DNA of 64,000 nucleotides from Salvia splendens (GCF_004379255.2 NC_056035.1:14079578-14143577), one strand, 5' to 3'. Shown: positions 23,201 through 36,640, numbered from the stretch's first letter. Notes: a model not told the origin generated them from the sequence alone. A program made the numbers and translations.

Positions 23201-24297
23201 TTTCTTAATTATAAACTCATCATCTGTTCTGTAATTCACCACTGTGGTTAAATTTCACTAATGGTTTTCATTCGTGAAGGCCTCGTAAAGAAAGAAAGAC
23301 ACTGTTCTATTTCAACGGAAATCTGGGACCAGCATATGAGCATGGAAGGCCCGAAGCTACGTAAGATTTTAAGAATGCAAAGCTATCTGGAGTAATTGAT
23401 AGATGGATCCACTGAAACTGTATATTCGGTTGCAGGTATAGCATGGGCATAAGGCAGAAGGTGGCCAAGGAGTTCGGGTCGAGTCCGGATAAGGAAGGGA
23501 AGCTTGGCAAGCAGCATGCAGAAGATGTAGTTGTGACACCCCAACGAGCTGAGGATTATCATCTAGAAATAGCGAGCTCCATCTTCTGTGGAGTTATGCC
23601 AGGAGACGGGTGGAGTGGTCGGATGGAAGATAGTATACTTCAAGGGTGCATCCCCGTCGTTATTCAGGTTTAAGCTAGCCTAATTGAATCAGGCAAACCA
23701 AGAGAGTCTTTTGAGTCTAAATCTTGTTTGCTCCCATTTTTCAGGATGGAATCTACCTACCATATGAGAATTTTCTCAACTACGAGAGCTTTGCTGTTCG
23801 GATACGAGAGGATGAGATCCCAAATTTGATAAATATTCTTCGGGTACGTAGTTAATGCTTTTTTACTGAAGTATTGGATGTTGAATTTTGGATGCACTCT
23901 CCTGGACTGACAGCAAATTCTATTGTTACCAGAGTATGAATGAAGCTGAAGTAGAACTCAAACGGGCAAATGTGAGAAAAATCTGGCAGAGATTCTTGTA
24001 TTGCAATTCAGTCATGCTAGAAGCTGATAGGCAGAACGCCTCAATTGGCCTCACCGAAGACTGGGCTGCAAAATTCAAAGAAATTGAAGGAGACGACGCC
24101 TTCACCACGCTAGTGCAGGTAATCTCGACTCTCTAGCAACTGAAATAGTGATATAAGTATGTTGTTTTGAGCTAAATTTCCTTGAACAATCACAGATACT
24201 ACACTATAAGCTGCATAATGATCCTTGGAGACGATCTGCTCGCAAGAAGAAAAACTTTGGTCTACCAAATGAATGCTTGATGACTCCATCACCATGA
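20245..24297 (+). CDS. ExAD: GT47 exostosin-family glycosyltransferase with EGF-like repeats (ExAD-like)
   Basis: Fourteen exons, all in phase, give about 806 aa: 20245-20628, 20839-20932, 21346-21532, 21641-21896, 22011-22226, 22312-22398, 22481-22615, 22705-22818, 22944-23191, 23280-23360, 23436-23667, 23745-23843, 23933-24118, 24196-24297. A type II membrane anchor lies at about residues 10-32 (SWSLAATVAAFLAVVSVVHL). Two EGF-like Cys clusters follow (CKNECSGQGIC; CINQCSGHGHC). The exostosin/GT47 domain begins at PLIYVYDLPPDF and includes FFSWDEGACYAPKE and FCGVMPGDGWSGRMEDSILQGCIPV. Exostosins act in the Golgi. The closest family member I recall is Arabidopsis At3g57630 (ExAD), which adds an arabinose to extensin hydroxyproline arabinosides. 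GT47 is certain; the ExAD assignment is likely. The gene appears intact. Confidence 0.85.
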
Positions 24298-24870
24298 ACT
24301 GCATGACATCAGAAGAGAAATGCTGCGGCAATGCTGCATAGCTCAAAATCGAGCTGCTAACTCTTCCCACGACGTCTCTGCAAGAAATGTGTTGGAGCCA
24401 CAAATAAGTTGAGTTTAAAGCCAGAATTTGAGGAAAGTAATGTATATGTAGAGAAGAAGGGATTTTTTGTTTCACTTTCTGTGGTTCTTGAATTTTGCAT
24501 TATCATAGGAGATATAAGTGTTCTTATTTATTGAGAAACTATACAACAAAAAGTAGAAGAAGCTTTTTGATTCATTTGTTTGTTATGGTTGATGATAAAC
24601 AATAAAGTAATATAGTGTTATGGAATGAAATTGGATAGCCATTTCTACAGCAATTCCATTGCAGATTTCTTGTTTTAATTCCGTTGGTTTATTTTGTTTT
24701 TTTCTTTTTGAAGGGGTTTAATTTATATACTGTATTGTAGTGGGAATCCGATCAAAATCTTCACTTTGCCTCCTCCAATTGATCTCAACGCATTAATTTC
24801 GTTTCTATTCGTCAAATCCGCTCTTTGTTTATGATCTGATCTTCCGAATAATAGTGTGGAAAAATTCCCG

Positions 24871-24881
24871 GTGGGTCCCAC
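24871..24881. promoter_or_regulatory. palindromic TCP-type site upstream of BIR1
   Basis: GTGGGTCCCAC is a perfect palindrome containing GGTCCCAC/GTGGGACC cores of the kind bound by TCP factors. It overlaps a second palindrome, CCCACCGGTGGG (24877-24888). It sits just upstream of the probable BIR1 transcript leader. The rest of 24298-24870 is the ExAD-like 3' end and AT-rich spacer. Confidence 0.3.
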
Positions 24882-25234
24882 CGGTGGGAAATTGAGAAAA
24901 AAGGAAAAAAAAAAGGATTGGAAGCATTGTGGTCGTTACTGCTGTTAAAGTTTCCCTTTTTTTTTCGTGGTCACACTTCTTCAGCTCCACCTACAAGTCT
25001 CTCTTTGAGTCAAGTCTTCAGCTCTCTCTCTTCTCTGCAGAGTTTCAGTCTTCAGATCGATCCACTGAGAAATTACCAAAAAGCATAACCCAGTTAATTA
25101 GCGAAGAAAGAGAAGACAAGAAAAGTGAAAAAACAGAGAAAAAAGAACTGCTGGAAGATTGATAGTTGTCCGCTTACACGACCCGAAAACGCCCAAAGTC
25201 TTCATTAGGAAAGAAGATCCAACTTTTCCAAAAG

Positions 25235-25837
25235 GTAAGAATTTCCTTTTTTTTTGCGTGTCTTTTGATTTTTTTTCCTTTCTGGATTATGCAACATCCA
25301 TTTAGTGTGAAGCTTCTCTCTCAGTTGTTTATTGTTTTCTTAGCTAGATTTTGGTGATTATTGTGAACAATTTTCAAAAAGGGCTTCCTTTTTACTTCTC
25401 TTGAAGTTTGGGTGTCTTGATTGGGTAAATTCCTTTCGTCTATAGTTTGCCTTTGTGGTGTTTTTGGTGGGTTTAACCTCAAAGGTTGGATATTTTTTTG
25501 GGGGGTGGGGGGGGGGGGGGTAGTAGAAAGTACTGTGTTATCTGCTTATATGATGCGTTGATTCCATGAAAGCTAGAAATTTGAAGCTTCTATTTGTTAG
25601 TGTTGTTTATTTTTAAAAAAATAGTATATTTTATTTCCATGCTTTATGTCGTATATTATGCTTGGAATTTGTAGGCCTGTTTAGGGTTTCTCTGTAGTTC
25701 TACGCACTTTACATTAGTCTCTTTTTCTGCAGAATTATATGTTTAGTGTTTGATCACCTCTGTTATTACCATTTATGATCTTTAGATTATGCAGAAAGTG
25801 TTTTGTTGTAAGTGATTTGCCCCTTTTGATGTTTCAG
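25235..25837 (+). other. leader intron of BIR1
   Basis: A donor AAAG/GTAAGAA at 25235 and a T-rich acceptor TTTCAG ending at 25837 define a 603-bp intron in the 5' untranslated region. It lies between a CT-rich first exon (about 24990-25234) and the short leader before ATG 25918. It contains a poly-G run (25500-25520, broken by one T). Confidence 0.6.
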
Positions 25838-25917
25838 GAAGTTATGAGTCTTGTTATGTACCAGCGATCTTGAATTTGGTTATGTTCTTTGGTCATTCGA
25901 CCTTATAATCAACGAGC

Positions 25918-28180
25918 ATGGTGTCGGGTTTTAGGGCAGCCTCTGTTCTCATTACTATCTTTGCTTGTCTGCTCGCCCCTGGCCATGCCACGCCCTCCGA
26001 TATTGAATGCCTGAAATCAATACAGACCTCGTTGGAAGACCCGAACAACTACCTAGCATCGTGGATTTTTGATAACAGTTCCCAGAGATCAATATGCAAG
26101 TTCACTGGGATAGAGTGTTGGCACGAGGATGATAACAAGGTCTTGAATATCCGGCTTTCAGACATGGGGCTCAAGGGTGAGTTCCCACTAGGCATTGCCG
26201 GTTGTGCGTCCATGACTGGCCTGGATCTTTCTAGCAATAGCATCCATGGGAACATTCCGAGTAACATCTCTAGGATAATTGGCTTCATAACTACACTTGA
26301 TCTCTCCTCCAACCAGTTCTCCGGAGAAATCCCCGTTGATATTTCGAACTGCAGCTTTCTGAATGTGCTTAAACTCGACAACAACCAGTTGACTGGCCAA
26401 ATTCCTCCACGGATTGGTCTACTCGACCGGATCAAGTCATTTAGTGTTGCAAAAAACCAATTGACCGGTCCAATTCCCACTTTTAGAAATGCCAGTTTTC
26501 CTGCTGAGAACTACGAAGGAAATGCAGGTCTGTGCGGGAAGCCCTTGCCTCCTTGTAGTGGTGATTCAGTGAAATCTCACGCTTCTGCAATTGTTGGAGG
26601 AGCAGTTGGTGGCGTCACTGTAGCAGCTCTTGGTGTCGCTATTGCTTTGTTCTTTTACATGCGTAAGATGTCTCGGAGGAAGAAGGAAGAAGATCCTCTC
26701 GGCAACAAATGGGCCAAGAGCATCAAGGGCGCCAAACGCATCAAGGCAAGTACATGTGTCTGTAATCTGAGAAATAGATACTTATTCAAAGGGTTTATTG
26801 CTTCTAAAATCATGAATTTTGTCCATATTTTGTTGCAATTTCCCCCTAAAACTGATACCCCCCTAAAACGTTCTAGCAATATGCTAAAAACCTTATCTCT
26901 ATAAACCATATGTGATGAATGGTAGTGCTCTAAAGTCTGAACTCCTCCCATTGTGACTTTGATTTGGGCGAATATCCATTTTGGTGGAAATTTGCAACAA
27001 ATTGTGAGTTCGTGTTACTAGTGTTACAGATAAAATATCATTGGAAAAACAAACAATGGCCAAAGTTCATGATTTTAACGCTTTACTATAACACATTTAC
27101 TCACATTGTTAACTTTTGTGGAGATAGTTTTCTCAAAAAAAATTTTGTTTTCAGCTATCGATGTTCGAAAAATCAGTTTCAAAAATGAATTTGAAAGATC
27201 TCATGAAGGCGACGAATGATTTCAGCAATGAGAATATCATTTGGTCGGGACGAACAGGAACAGTGTACAAGGCGGTTCTTGAAGACGGGACCTCACTTAT
27301 GGTGAAGAGATTACTGGACACTCAACACTCGGAGGATGAATTCACAGCCGAGATGGCTACATTAGGAAGCATCAAACACCGGAACTTGGTTCCGCTGCTC
27401 GGTTTCTGCCTGACAAAGAAGGAGCGCCTCTTGGTCTATACGCACATCCCGAATGGCTCCCTTCACGACAGGCTACATCCCGTGAATGAAGGGACCAGAG
27501 CCATGGATTGGCCTCTTCGTCTTAAGATAGGAATAAAGGCGGCAAAGGGATTCGCGTACCTCCACCACTCGTGCAATCCGCGCATCATCCACCGGAACAT
27601 CAGCTCGCAGTGCATCTTGCTCGATGCAGACTACGAACCGAGGATATCTGATTTCGGGCTAGCTAGGCTCATGAATCCCATCGACACACACTTGAGCACG
27701 TTCGTGAATGGCGAATTTGGAGATTTGGGCTACGTTGCTCCTGAATACGCAAGAACTCTGATGGCAACCCCGAAGGGGGATGTCTACAGTTTCGGAGTGG
27801 TGCTGCTGGAGTTGGTGACCGGTGAGAAAGCGACGCATGTGGCAAGAGCCCCGGACACCTTCAGAGGTAGCCTGGTGGACTGGATTTCGGAACTCTCAGC
27901 CTCGTCTAAGCTTAATGACGCCATTGATGAGTCCTTGGTGGGTAAGGGTTACGACAACGAGCTTTTCCAGTTTCTGAAAATTGCTTGTAACTGTGTGCTT
28001 CCACCCAACCCCAAAGAGAGGCCTGCCATGTTTGAAGTGTATCAGCTCCTTAGAGCAGTCGGGCAGCGGTATGATTTCACGACCGAGGATGACATCTTGG
28101 TGCCGACCGATGCCGGGGACGCTGATCGGCTAGTGGAACTCATCGTTGCTCGAGATGATGTACAGAAGAACTTCTACTGA
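25918..28180 (+). CDS. BIR1: BIR1-type LRR receptor-like kinase
   Basis: Exons 25918-26745 and 27155-28180 join in phase to 617 aa. The order is: signal peptide (about 1-24), LRRNT with the CKFTGIECW region, four to five LRRs (residues about 80-190, [13 protein letters not shown] type), membrane segment (about 222-246, [19 protein letters not shown]), then a kinase domain. The kinase keeps the ATP lysine (LMVKRL) and DFG, but the catalytic HRD is HRN (IIHRNISS), as I recall for Arabidopsis BIR1 (At5g48380). BIR proteins bind the co-receptor BAK1 at the plasma membrane and restrain immunity and cell death. The intron starts with GC (AAG/GCAAGT) rather than GT; a GT reading 4 bases later would shift the frame. 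The ortholog call is strong. Confidence 0.92.
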
Positions 28181-31100
28181 AAAATGTATCAAAAAAAGTG
28201 AGATAGATTGCATGGACAGATTAAATGGTACTATTGTAACACATTGTTGGTATGAAGTAGGGTTTTTTTGTGATGTTCATGTAATTGTACCTATATCTAT
28301 TTCTATACTTAACTCCTAGTACTTTATTTATGAATTGTGTATATCTATTATTCTATGGATGTTTTAGTTTTTATATAAGGTTGGAATATTTTTACAAATA
28401 AGGATGTAAATTATGTAAGCATATAAATGCGAACTGCAATGAAGTGACAAAATTATCAAAAAATATTGTGACAAAAAGGAAAGCAAAAGAAAAAAAAAGA
28501 TGGTACATCCATTGCTAAAATCAGAATCCAATATAGTTTAAAAAATTGAATAAAGTAAGATATAAAATAAGTTTTGTTTTTATTGAAAAGAAAAAATGAC
28601 TAAATTAAATTGTGAATTAGACAAAAAATCGGGTCAGCATTGAAATAGCGTCTTTTGTTCCCTCTTCTCCGTTGGTAACAAAAACTCAATTTCAGTCGAG
28701 TCCCTGCAAAACACACACACAAACACACAGTAGTCGGAAAGTAGCGGTAAGCCCCGAACATGGAGAAGGACAAAGTAAAGCAGACGAGAAAGAATCCTTC
28801 ACATGGAAAAATATCACTTGAACAGTTCGTTTCCATTACGGCTCCTCTTTTGGACTTGGAAAAAGTACTTCAACCTATCCTTCTCGTGTCTGTGTTTATG
28901 CATATATCCTTCTGTTTCAGTGATGATTGAAATGATTAATTAGACACGAATTTTGTTTCATTTATTTGTTTTAACCTAATCAGTTCCTAATTTTGTGATT
29001 ATATATATGATTATGTCTGCATAGATGAACATATCTTCCATTAATGTGGTTGTTTTAGGAAGCCGAGATATCACAGTTTGTGAGCTCCGGCGCAACCAGA
29101 AGTTTGGAGAGTGCTCAAAAGAAGGGATCGACCATTCTCAATCTGAAGTGTGTAGATGCACAGGTAAAAGTAATTCAGAATATGGTTTTGCAGTTTGCTG
29201 TTTTTTTCTCTGAATGTGTGTTTTATAGACAGGGATGATGGGGAAAAGTCTTCTTGAGTTTCAATCTAATAAAGGGGACGTGCTTCCTCCTCACAAGGTA
29301 CTGCTGGTCTATTTAGTGAACTATTTCTCATATCTAAAGGATAATGCATTTCTGTATCATATGCATAATGTGTGATGATGATGATAGTTCAAATGCAATT
29401 CTTATGAATTTCATCCATCTAATACTGATGCATTTTATTAGGATTTAGGAGTATATTTTATGTTTTGATGTATTCTAGTTCTATTTGACTAGATGTGGTG
29501 GTCCTTTGACTTGGTTATCTCAGGACACAGTTTAGCAGTTTAGAATTTTTGTGGAGTAGTTCCAAGTGGTACACTGATGTTTGCTAAAATATCTTCTAAT
29601 ATTACTTTTCATTTTGTCGTTTGAAAGCCTTCCTTTGTTTAACACATGTATCTTACCATATGCAATAAAAGTTGGGCCTCTGGTTCATTTACATATCGAA
29701 AAGTAATCTGTCCTCTGGAAGCATCTTGGCTTTCTTCTTTTGTCTTTGACATACAGTTTGGAACTCATGATGTTGTGGTTCTGAAACCGAACAAATCGGA
29801 CTTGGGGTCTCCTCCCCTTGGGCAAGGTGTTGTTTACAGAATAAAGGTATAATATAGATTGTTCAATATTAAGGTTGTCCTTTACATACTTTAAATTGAT
29901 TAATTAAGTGTAAGCACCTTTTTCTGTTGAGCAGGACACGTCAATCACTGTTGCCTTTGAGGATATACCGGAGGAGGGTTTGAATAGTCCCCTACGCCTT
30001 GAAAAAGTGGCAAATGAGGTTGGGTACTTGTATTATTTGATCATATGGTTTTGTATATGCATCTAGAAGATACCCTTAGGCATAGGTGTTATGTAGGTAA
30101 CCTATCGTAGGATGGAGGAAACATTGGTTCAGCTAAGCAAAGGAGTACGGACAGGTCCTGCTGCCGATCTAATTCCTGTTCTGTTTGGTGAGAGATCACC
30201 AACTGTGTTGAAAAAGGAAATCAAGTTCACTCCTTTGAACTCAAACCTTGATCATTCATAGGTATCCTAAAAATTATCCTCATTAAAAGCCTTATATTTC
30301 AAGCAATTATGCATATTATTTCTTCTTTGATTTGCATTAGTTGCAAGTTTTATTACATGTACTAATGAGGTCATCTGTGTTGATGCCTTCTAATTTATGT
30401 TCCTGTCCTGCAGCACGTTATTGAGTATTTTTAATTGACTAAATAAGTTGTCTTATTTTGAAGAAAGGTGCTATTTCAAAGGCTCTATTATCCAAAGAGC
30501 TCTTTTTGCTGCATGGACCTCCTGGAACTGGGAAGACTACTACTGTGGTCGAAATTATTCTGCAAGAAGTCAAGCGTGGATCGAAAATTCTTGCTTGTGC
30601 TGCTTCCAACATTGCAGTTGATAACATTGTGGAGAGACTTGTGCCTCATAGGTACATGTTAAAGCTTCTAATGCAAACAACAATCCTAATCATCGAAGCT
30701 ACTCACTTCTTGTTTGGTTGTAACAGAGTTAAGCTGGTGAGAGTGGGACATCCTGCTCGCTTACTTTCTCAGGTGTTGGATACTGCTTTAGATGCTCAGG
30801 TAGTTTTTGTACCATCCTGTAACCAAAACCTGGACTCTAGAGTGTTAATATGTTGACTTGTAATAAGCCAAAATCATCTCTCTTTCTTTTGAGATGTGAG
30901 AATTTCTGATATTTCGTCATGTTACTAATCACATTTTGCACTTTGTGAGCGTTTAGGTCCTTCAGTTTTGTGTTCCGCCTATTGTAACTCAAGTTTCAAA
31001 ATTGTTCATCGATAAATGAGTGATTTTTGTAGTCTTATTGAGAGGAACAAATTATTAACTTCTTGGTTTCATATAGGTCCTGCGTGGGGATAATAGTGCA

Positions 31101-32134
31101 CTTGCAAATGATATTCGCAAGGAAATGAAGGTACATGATTAAACAATTTATATTACCTTGTCCTATGTAACAAATAATTGATATATTACTGATCTGACCT
31201 AAATAATCTTCAATAATTTTGTCAATGTCTAATTAATTTCTGCAGGCTTTGAATGGAAAACTTTTAAAAGCCAAAAATAGAAATACTAAAAGAGATATAA
31301 GAAAGGAACTCAAGACTCTCTCCAAAGAGGAACGTAAAAGGCAGCAGCTGGCAGTGATTGATGTGATTAAGAATGCAGATGTTGTATTAACAACACTGAC
31401 TGGTGCATTGTCTAAGAAGCTGGATGGCTTTTCCTTTGATTTGGTTATAATTGATGAAGCTGCCCAAGCATTAGAAATAGCATGCTGGATTGCTCTTCTG
31501 AAGGTATTATAGGTGCTGAATCTATCTGTAGAATTTAAAGAAAGTTGCTAGGCTCTATATCATTCAGTAGATTATAGTGGGGCCTGTGAATATAGAACTA
31601 GAATTGACATCATTTTCTACTTATACTCCGAGAGTAAGAAACTTCCACTATAGTGGGACGGGAATATCTGAGATATGTCTGTATGCTTCATAGTCATGAG
31701 ATTGACCAGTAAAAAAGAATATATACTACTTGTTAGCACAAGAAGATGAAGTGCTCTTTTACTTTGGTTCACTGAGAGTGGTAAATAACTGTGGGCAAGC
31801 CGTGATTGGAGCCCTAGAGCTACAATGTCTCCTTCCTTGTAGTTCACAAATATGTTTTATTCTGGGACTCACTAAAACACCCTAATGTCCCTTCCAGGGC
31901 TCCCGATGCATATTAGTAGGTGACCACCTCCAGCTTCCCCCAACAATCCAGAGTGTTGAAGCTGAGACGGAAGGGTTAGGAAGAACCCTATTTGAACGTC
32001 TTGCAGAGTTGTATGGAGATGATGTCATGTCTATGCTCACTGTTCATTACCGAATGCATGAACTTATCATGAATTGGTCATCTGAAGAACTCTACCAAGG
32101 AAAGGTGCTCAGCTACATCTCTTTCTCTCTCTCT

Positions 32135-32154
32135 CCCCCCCCCCCCCCCCCCCC
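32135..32154 (+). repeat. poly-C tract after helicase exon 11
   Basis: Twenty consecutive C residues follow a (CT)n run, 30 bp inside intron 11 of the helicase gene. Such tracts often vary in length and may affect splicing. Confidence 0.9.
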
Positions 32155-32439
32155 TAAAGACAATCTCTTGAAACTTTGTTGTAATTCTGGTTCTTGAGTG
32201 CATTGCTTGTTTACTTCACCTTGCATGACAGATTCAAGCCCATTCAAGTGTTGCAGCCCATACTTTATATGAGCTGGAGGGTGTCAATAAATCATCGTCA
32301 ACAGAACCAACCATTCTTCTTATTGACACAGCAGGGTAACGTGTTATTTTGATTAGTTAGAAATCTTGAGCGAACAGAATAGCGAGCTAAATGCAGAGGA
32401 TCTTGTTTTTTCCATCATTGTAATTAGGCATGCACAATC

Positions 32440-32932
32440 CGGCCCGGCCCGCCGGTTAACCGCCGGTTCGGGCCCGCCGGTTCATGAACCGGAACCGGGC
32501 CCGGAACCGGCGGGTTGAACCGGCTGAAGGGTCGGAGGGTCATAAGGGCCGGTTCAGGTTCGGGCATAACTTGAACCGTGAACCGGCGGTTCAAAACCGG
32601 CGGTTCGGCGGTTCGAACCGCCGGTTCAAAGGGTCGAACGGCTAGGGTTCGTAGGGGTTCGTAGGGGTTCAAAGTAGGGATAGGTATGAACCGGCGGTTC
32701 GCCGGTTTTGGGCGAAAACCGCCGGTTTTGGAGGAAAACCGCCGGTTTGAACCGGCGGTTCCGACCGGTTTCCGCCGGTTCCGGAAGCTTTTCAGGCGTA
32801 GGGGGCTAGGTGAGGTCAGAAACCGGTGGTTTGTGTCGGAAAACCGTGGACCAACCCGCCGGTTTCGTGGAAAAAACCGCCGGTTTTGAGGTTGAACCGC
32901 CGGTTCAGGCGGTAAACCGGCGGTTCGGCCGA
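32440..32932 (+). repeat. left subterminal GAACCGGCGGTTC array of the hAT element
   Basis: More than fifteen copies, in both orientations, of a core CCGCCGGTT/AACCGGCGG, often as the palindrome GAACCGGCGGTTC or its CCGCCGG form. Subterminal arrays are transposase-binding sites in other hAT elements (known for Ac and Tag1). The function here is inferred from position. Confidence 0.8.
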
Positions 32933-33224
32933 AAATTTGAAAGTTTGAAATTTGAATTTTTTTTTTTTTATTTCTTCCAATTTTACTCCTATAAATACCT
33001 CACTTCTCCTTCATATTTCCTTACCCCATTCTTGTGTTAACAAGGATTTCATTCTCAATCTCCATTTCTCTATTCTCTCATCATTCTCTCTAATTGCGCA
33101 AGTTTAATTCTACACTTTCTACTCACTACTATATTTGTTGTGCTCATAATTTACCACTTCTTTTATACTTCATACATATTTTATTCCAAGTCCATATTAC
33201 TTTTCATTTATCAATATATTCAAT

Positions 33225-35748
33225 ATGTCTTCTTCTCGTGGTGGATCGGGACGTGGTGATCGGGGCAAGGGAATAGCCCAAGATCAAAGCACTACGCGTC
33301 CCTCAAAATCTCGACGACCTAGTCGTCGAGATGTTATGGACGAGGTTTCCCGATTGGCAGCCGAACGCATGCAAGTAAGTAATGAAAAATTTGTTTTCCA
33401 ATTCACATGCACAAAATTTCATTAATTTTTTTTTGCGTTCATACTTTTAACTTCTACGTACATAATATTTGTAGATGGAAGAAGATCATAGGACCGCCAT
33501 GCTACTTGCTGAAATGCAACAAGGCGGGGGTAGGGGAGATGAGGAGTTCGACGTTACTATATCGTCGGACTCGGACAACAACGAGGATAGATCGCATTCT
33601 CGTATTCCTTCTAGCACCGGCGGAAATGAGGAGATGCCTCCCCCTGCACCCACTAACACGGCAAAACCTTTGAAATCGGACATTTTTATCAAACACTACA
33701 AGAAGGTGGCGGTGGTGATTCCAAGTCCTCACGATCCGAACTCTCAAGAAGAGACTTCGGACTTTCATGTTTATTGCAACTATTGCGATAAAGTGTACAA
33801 ATGGTCCGCCGGTGGTGGATATGGCACCCTCCGTCGCCATTTAGTGGCAAAGCATCCGGTAGAATGCGGCACTGCCTCTACCCAAAGCCAACTAAACTTC
33901 CAACCCGCCGGCGCCGGCTCGGGTTCGTCAGGTGCGCCTCTATTTAAATATGATAAAAAGAATTTTGATGATACAATGACTAGATGGGCGGCTATGAAGC
34001 ATATGCCCTTTAATGTTTTTGATGACAAAAGTTTTGAGGTTACTATGCAAAGTGGGTTGAATGTAGCAATCAAAAGAATAGGTCGAATGACCGTGCAACG
34101 ATCTACCGTTCGGCAGTGCTTGGAGAAAAAGGTAGAATTATCACGTTATTTAGTTAACATGGGCCACAGGGTGAACATTTGCTCAGATGTTTGGACGGAT
34201 TGTTTTAACCGTCATTCATACATGGGTATTACGGTTCACTTTGTGGACAACAGTTGGACTTTGAACAAGCGTTTAATTGGTTTTAGAGAATTTGAAAGTC
34301 CACACACTGCACCAGAAATTGCTTCTTTGATTATACAAGTGTTGAATGAGTTTCAGCTATGCAACAAGATATTTTCTATTGGTTTTGATAATGCAACTGC
34401 CAACACCGCAAGTATTGCCGATTTGATTGCGGCTTGTACACCGGTAATTGGAGGTAAGTATTTTCATCAAAGATGCATTTGCCATATTTTAAATTTATGT
34501 GTACAGGATGCCCTTGAATTATGGCAAAAGCATGTCTCTCCTATTAGAAATGCAGTTAGATTAATCCATCAAAAGCCAGCTATTGGCAAAGCATGGAAGA
34601 AATATTGCCATCAAAAGAATGTCAGGTACACGAATTTTACTATGGATGTGTCTCATAGATGGAATTCGACATATGATTGTCTGAATTCTACCTTGACACA
34701 TAAAGATGCTTTATGTGATTTTTATAGAACTAACCCCTACCGTGATTTATATCTTTCGCATAGTTGTTGGGATAACAGTTTGGCTTTATTTAAATTGTTC
34801 AAATATTTCAAAAATGCTACTGTTGAATTGTCGGGTGTTTATTATTGCACTGTTGTTCGTGTTTTGGAGCATTGCATGTACATATCCCTTGGTTTTAAAA
34901 CTTCAATGAAAAATGCTTCCTCTTCTCCCGAGTTAATGTGCGTTTTGTATTATATGATTGAAAAATGGCTCAAGTATTTCAGTGAGATTCCTAACGTGTT
35001 TTTGATTGCAAAGGTATTGGATCCAAAATGGAAATTAGCAGGTACCTCTAGAATTTTAGATTTTTATTATAACAATTTGAGTTCAATTGATCTTGGTCCC
35101 CTTCAAGCAATCCAATCCGATACCAGTGACGAATTTGGAGTCGACCTCTCAGAAACCTTTCAAATAAACCTCCCGGACCGGTCAGTTGTGCAACAAAACC
35201 TCGAGTATAATTTGCGCTCTCTCTACACCGAATATGAAACCAAGTATAACACCACTCACCAAGTCAGAAGACCCCCTCCTCCACAACATAACTATGGCTT
35301 TGCATTTCAAGCCGATTATGATGACCCCGACGCGCAATCCCAACTAGCCGACCTATACAACTACAGCACCGGCGGAAGGTCCTCAGGTATGGTCAGTGAA
35401 TTAGATTTATATTTTGAATCACTCTTTTCCTTTGGTGATGAAGGTCCTACTCCTCCCGCCCAAATCGACGTCCTCGATTGGTGGGGAACCCACGAGAAAG
35501 ATTTTCCCATCCTTGCTTCAATGGCCAAGGAGATTTTTTCTGTTCCGGCTTCCACCGTCGCCGTCGAGTCCGCTTTTAGTGTTGGCTCGCGCGTTTTGGA
35601 TGAATCAAGAAGTAAGCTCTCGGCGAAAAATATGGAAGCCGTGATGTTACTTGATGATTGGGCCAAAGCTGACGTCCGAGAACAAGAAAATGATTGGAAT
35701 GATCGTCAAGAGGGATCACAAGATGAATTCACCGGGGATGAAGATTAG
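33225..35748 (+). CDS. hAT transposase (BED zinc finger, RNase H-like, dimerisation domain)
   Basis: Exon 1 is 33225-33374 and, after a 100-bp intron (GTAAGT...TTTGTAG), exon 2 is 33475-35748, together about 807 aa with no stop. A Ser/Arg/Gly-rich N-terminus precedes a BED finger (CNYCDKVYKW...LRRHLVAKH, about residues 150-180). The RNase H-like core shows NICSDVWTDCF (first Asp), GFDNATANT (second Asp) and HRWNSTYDCL. The C-terminal hAT dimerisation region has VLDWWGTHEKDFPILASMAK and STVAVESAFSVGSRVLDE. A TATA box (TATAAATA, 32990-32997) lies about 230 bp before the ATG. Length, motifs and an open frame indicate a possibly active transposase. It is nested in, and co-oriented with, the helicase gene. 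Confidence 0.93.
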
Positions 35749-36455
35749 GCCAACCGTCAACCGCCGCCGGCCAAACCAAATAGGTAAGTAAGGTAAGAGA
35801 ACTACGTGGACTTTGATTCCCTAATGCAAATGAGCAATTGGGATACGTAGGCACCTCAACTTAAATTTTTAATTTAAGTTGAGCTCAAGTCCTTTTTCTT
35901 TTATTTCTTTTTTTTTCCCATTAATTCCTACTTTAAAAATATGCAAATACAATTACATAATTGTATTTGTATATACTCTAGTCGATGAAGTATATTTCTC
36001 TATACGGCTAAATGAGGGAAACTTTTGACAATTCTACTATAATTGTTGATTGTTAGACGAAACTCAACATTTAAAGTTGAATTGCTAAAGGTGTCCTTAA
36101 TTTAGTTATGTAGAAAGATCTTCTTCGCCGGTTAAGAGTATATATATAATACACTTATACGTTTAAGAACTTCAACGTCGTTTCTTGTCATTTGTAATTA
36201 GTTCTTCACTAGTAGTCTCATTTGTATTTAAATTTTGTTTAAGAATTCAAGACCGCCATATGTTTTCAATTTGTAATTGTTGTAACTTGTAACGTGTAAT
36301 TTGTAAACATGCAATTTCAATAAAATTGCAACTTTAGACGTATTTTTTTCAATTTTATTTACTCACATTGCATACAAAAGCAAACTTGAAAAGTGTAATG
36401 TAATTTGATTAAAATTGAAAAGTTGAAAAATGCAAAAAAAAAAAAAAAATCGTCA

Positions 36456-36640
36456 ACCCGCCGGTTCGGGCCCGGAACCGGCGGTTCGAGCCGAAAACCG
36501 GCGGTTTTGAACCGGCGCGTAACCCGCCGGTTTTTTGAACCTGAACCGGAACCGCCGGGAGCTAGGCGGGCCGGTTCAGGTTCGCGGATTTTCCGACCCT
36601 TGACCCGCCGGTTCGGGCCCGGAACCGGCGGGTTCCGACC
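36456..36640 (+). repeat. right subterminal repeat array of the hAT element
   Basis: A shorter counterpart of the left array, with about eight copies of CCGCCGGTT/AACCGGCGG-like words, ending at the right terminal inverted repeat. The AT-rich stretch from 35749 to 36455 is the transposase 3' region with no other ORF. Confidence 0.8.

Noticed and set aside
24929..25162. 77-codon ORF upstream of BIR1
   Set aside because: It has no ATG at its start, overlaps the CT-rich transcript leader and shows no domain.
33225..35748. Possibility that the hAT transposase is a domesticated gene
   Set aside because: Perfect target duplication and complete element ends mark it as a transposon in place.
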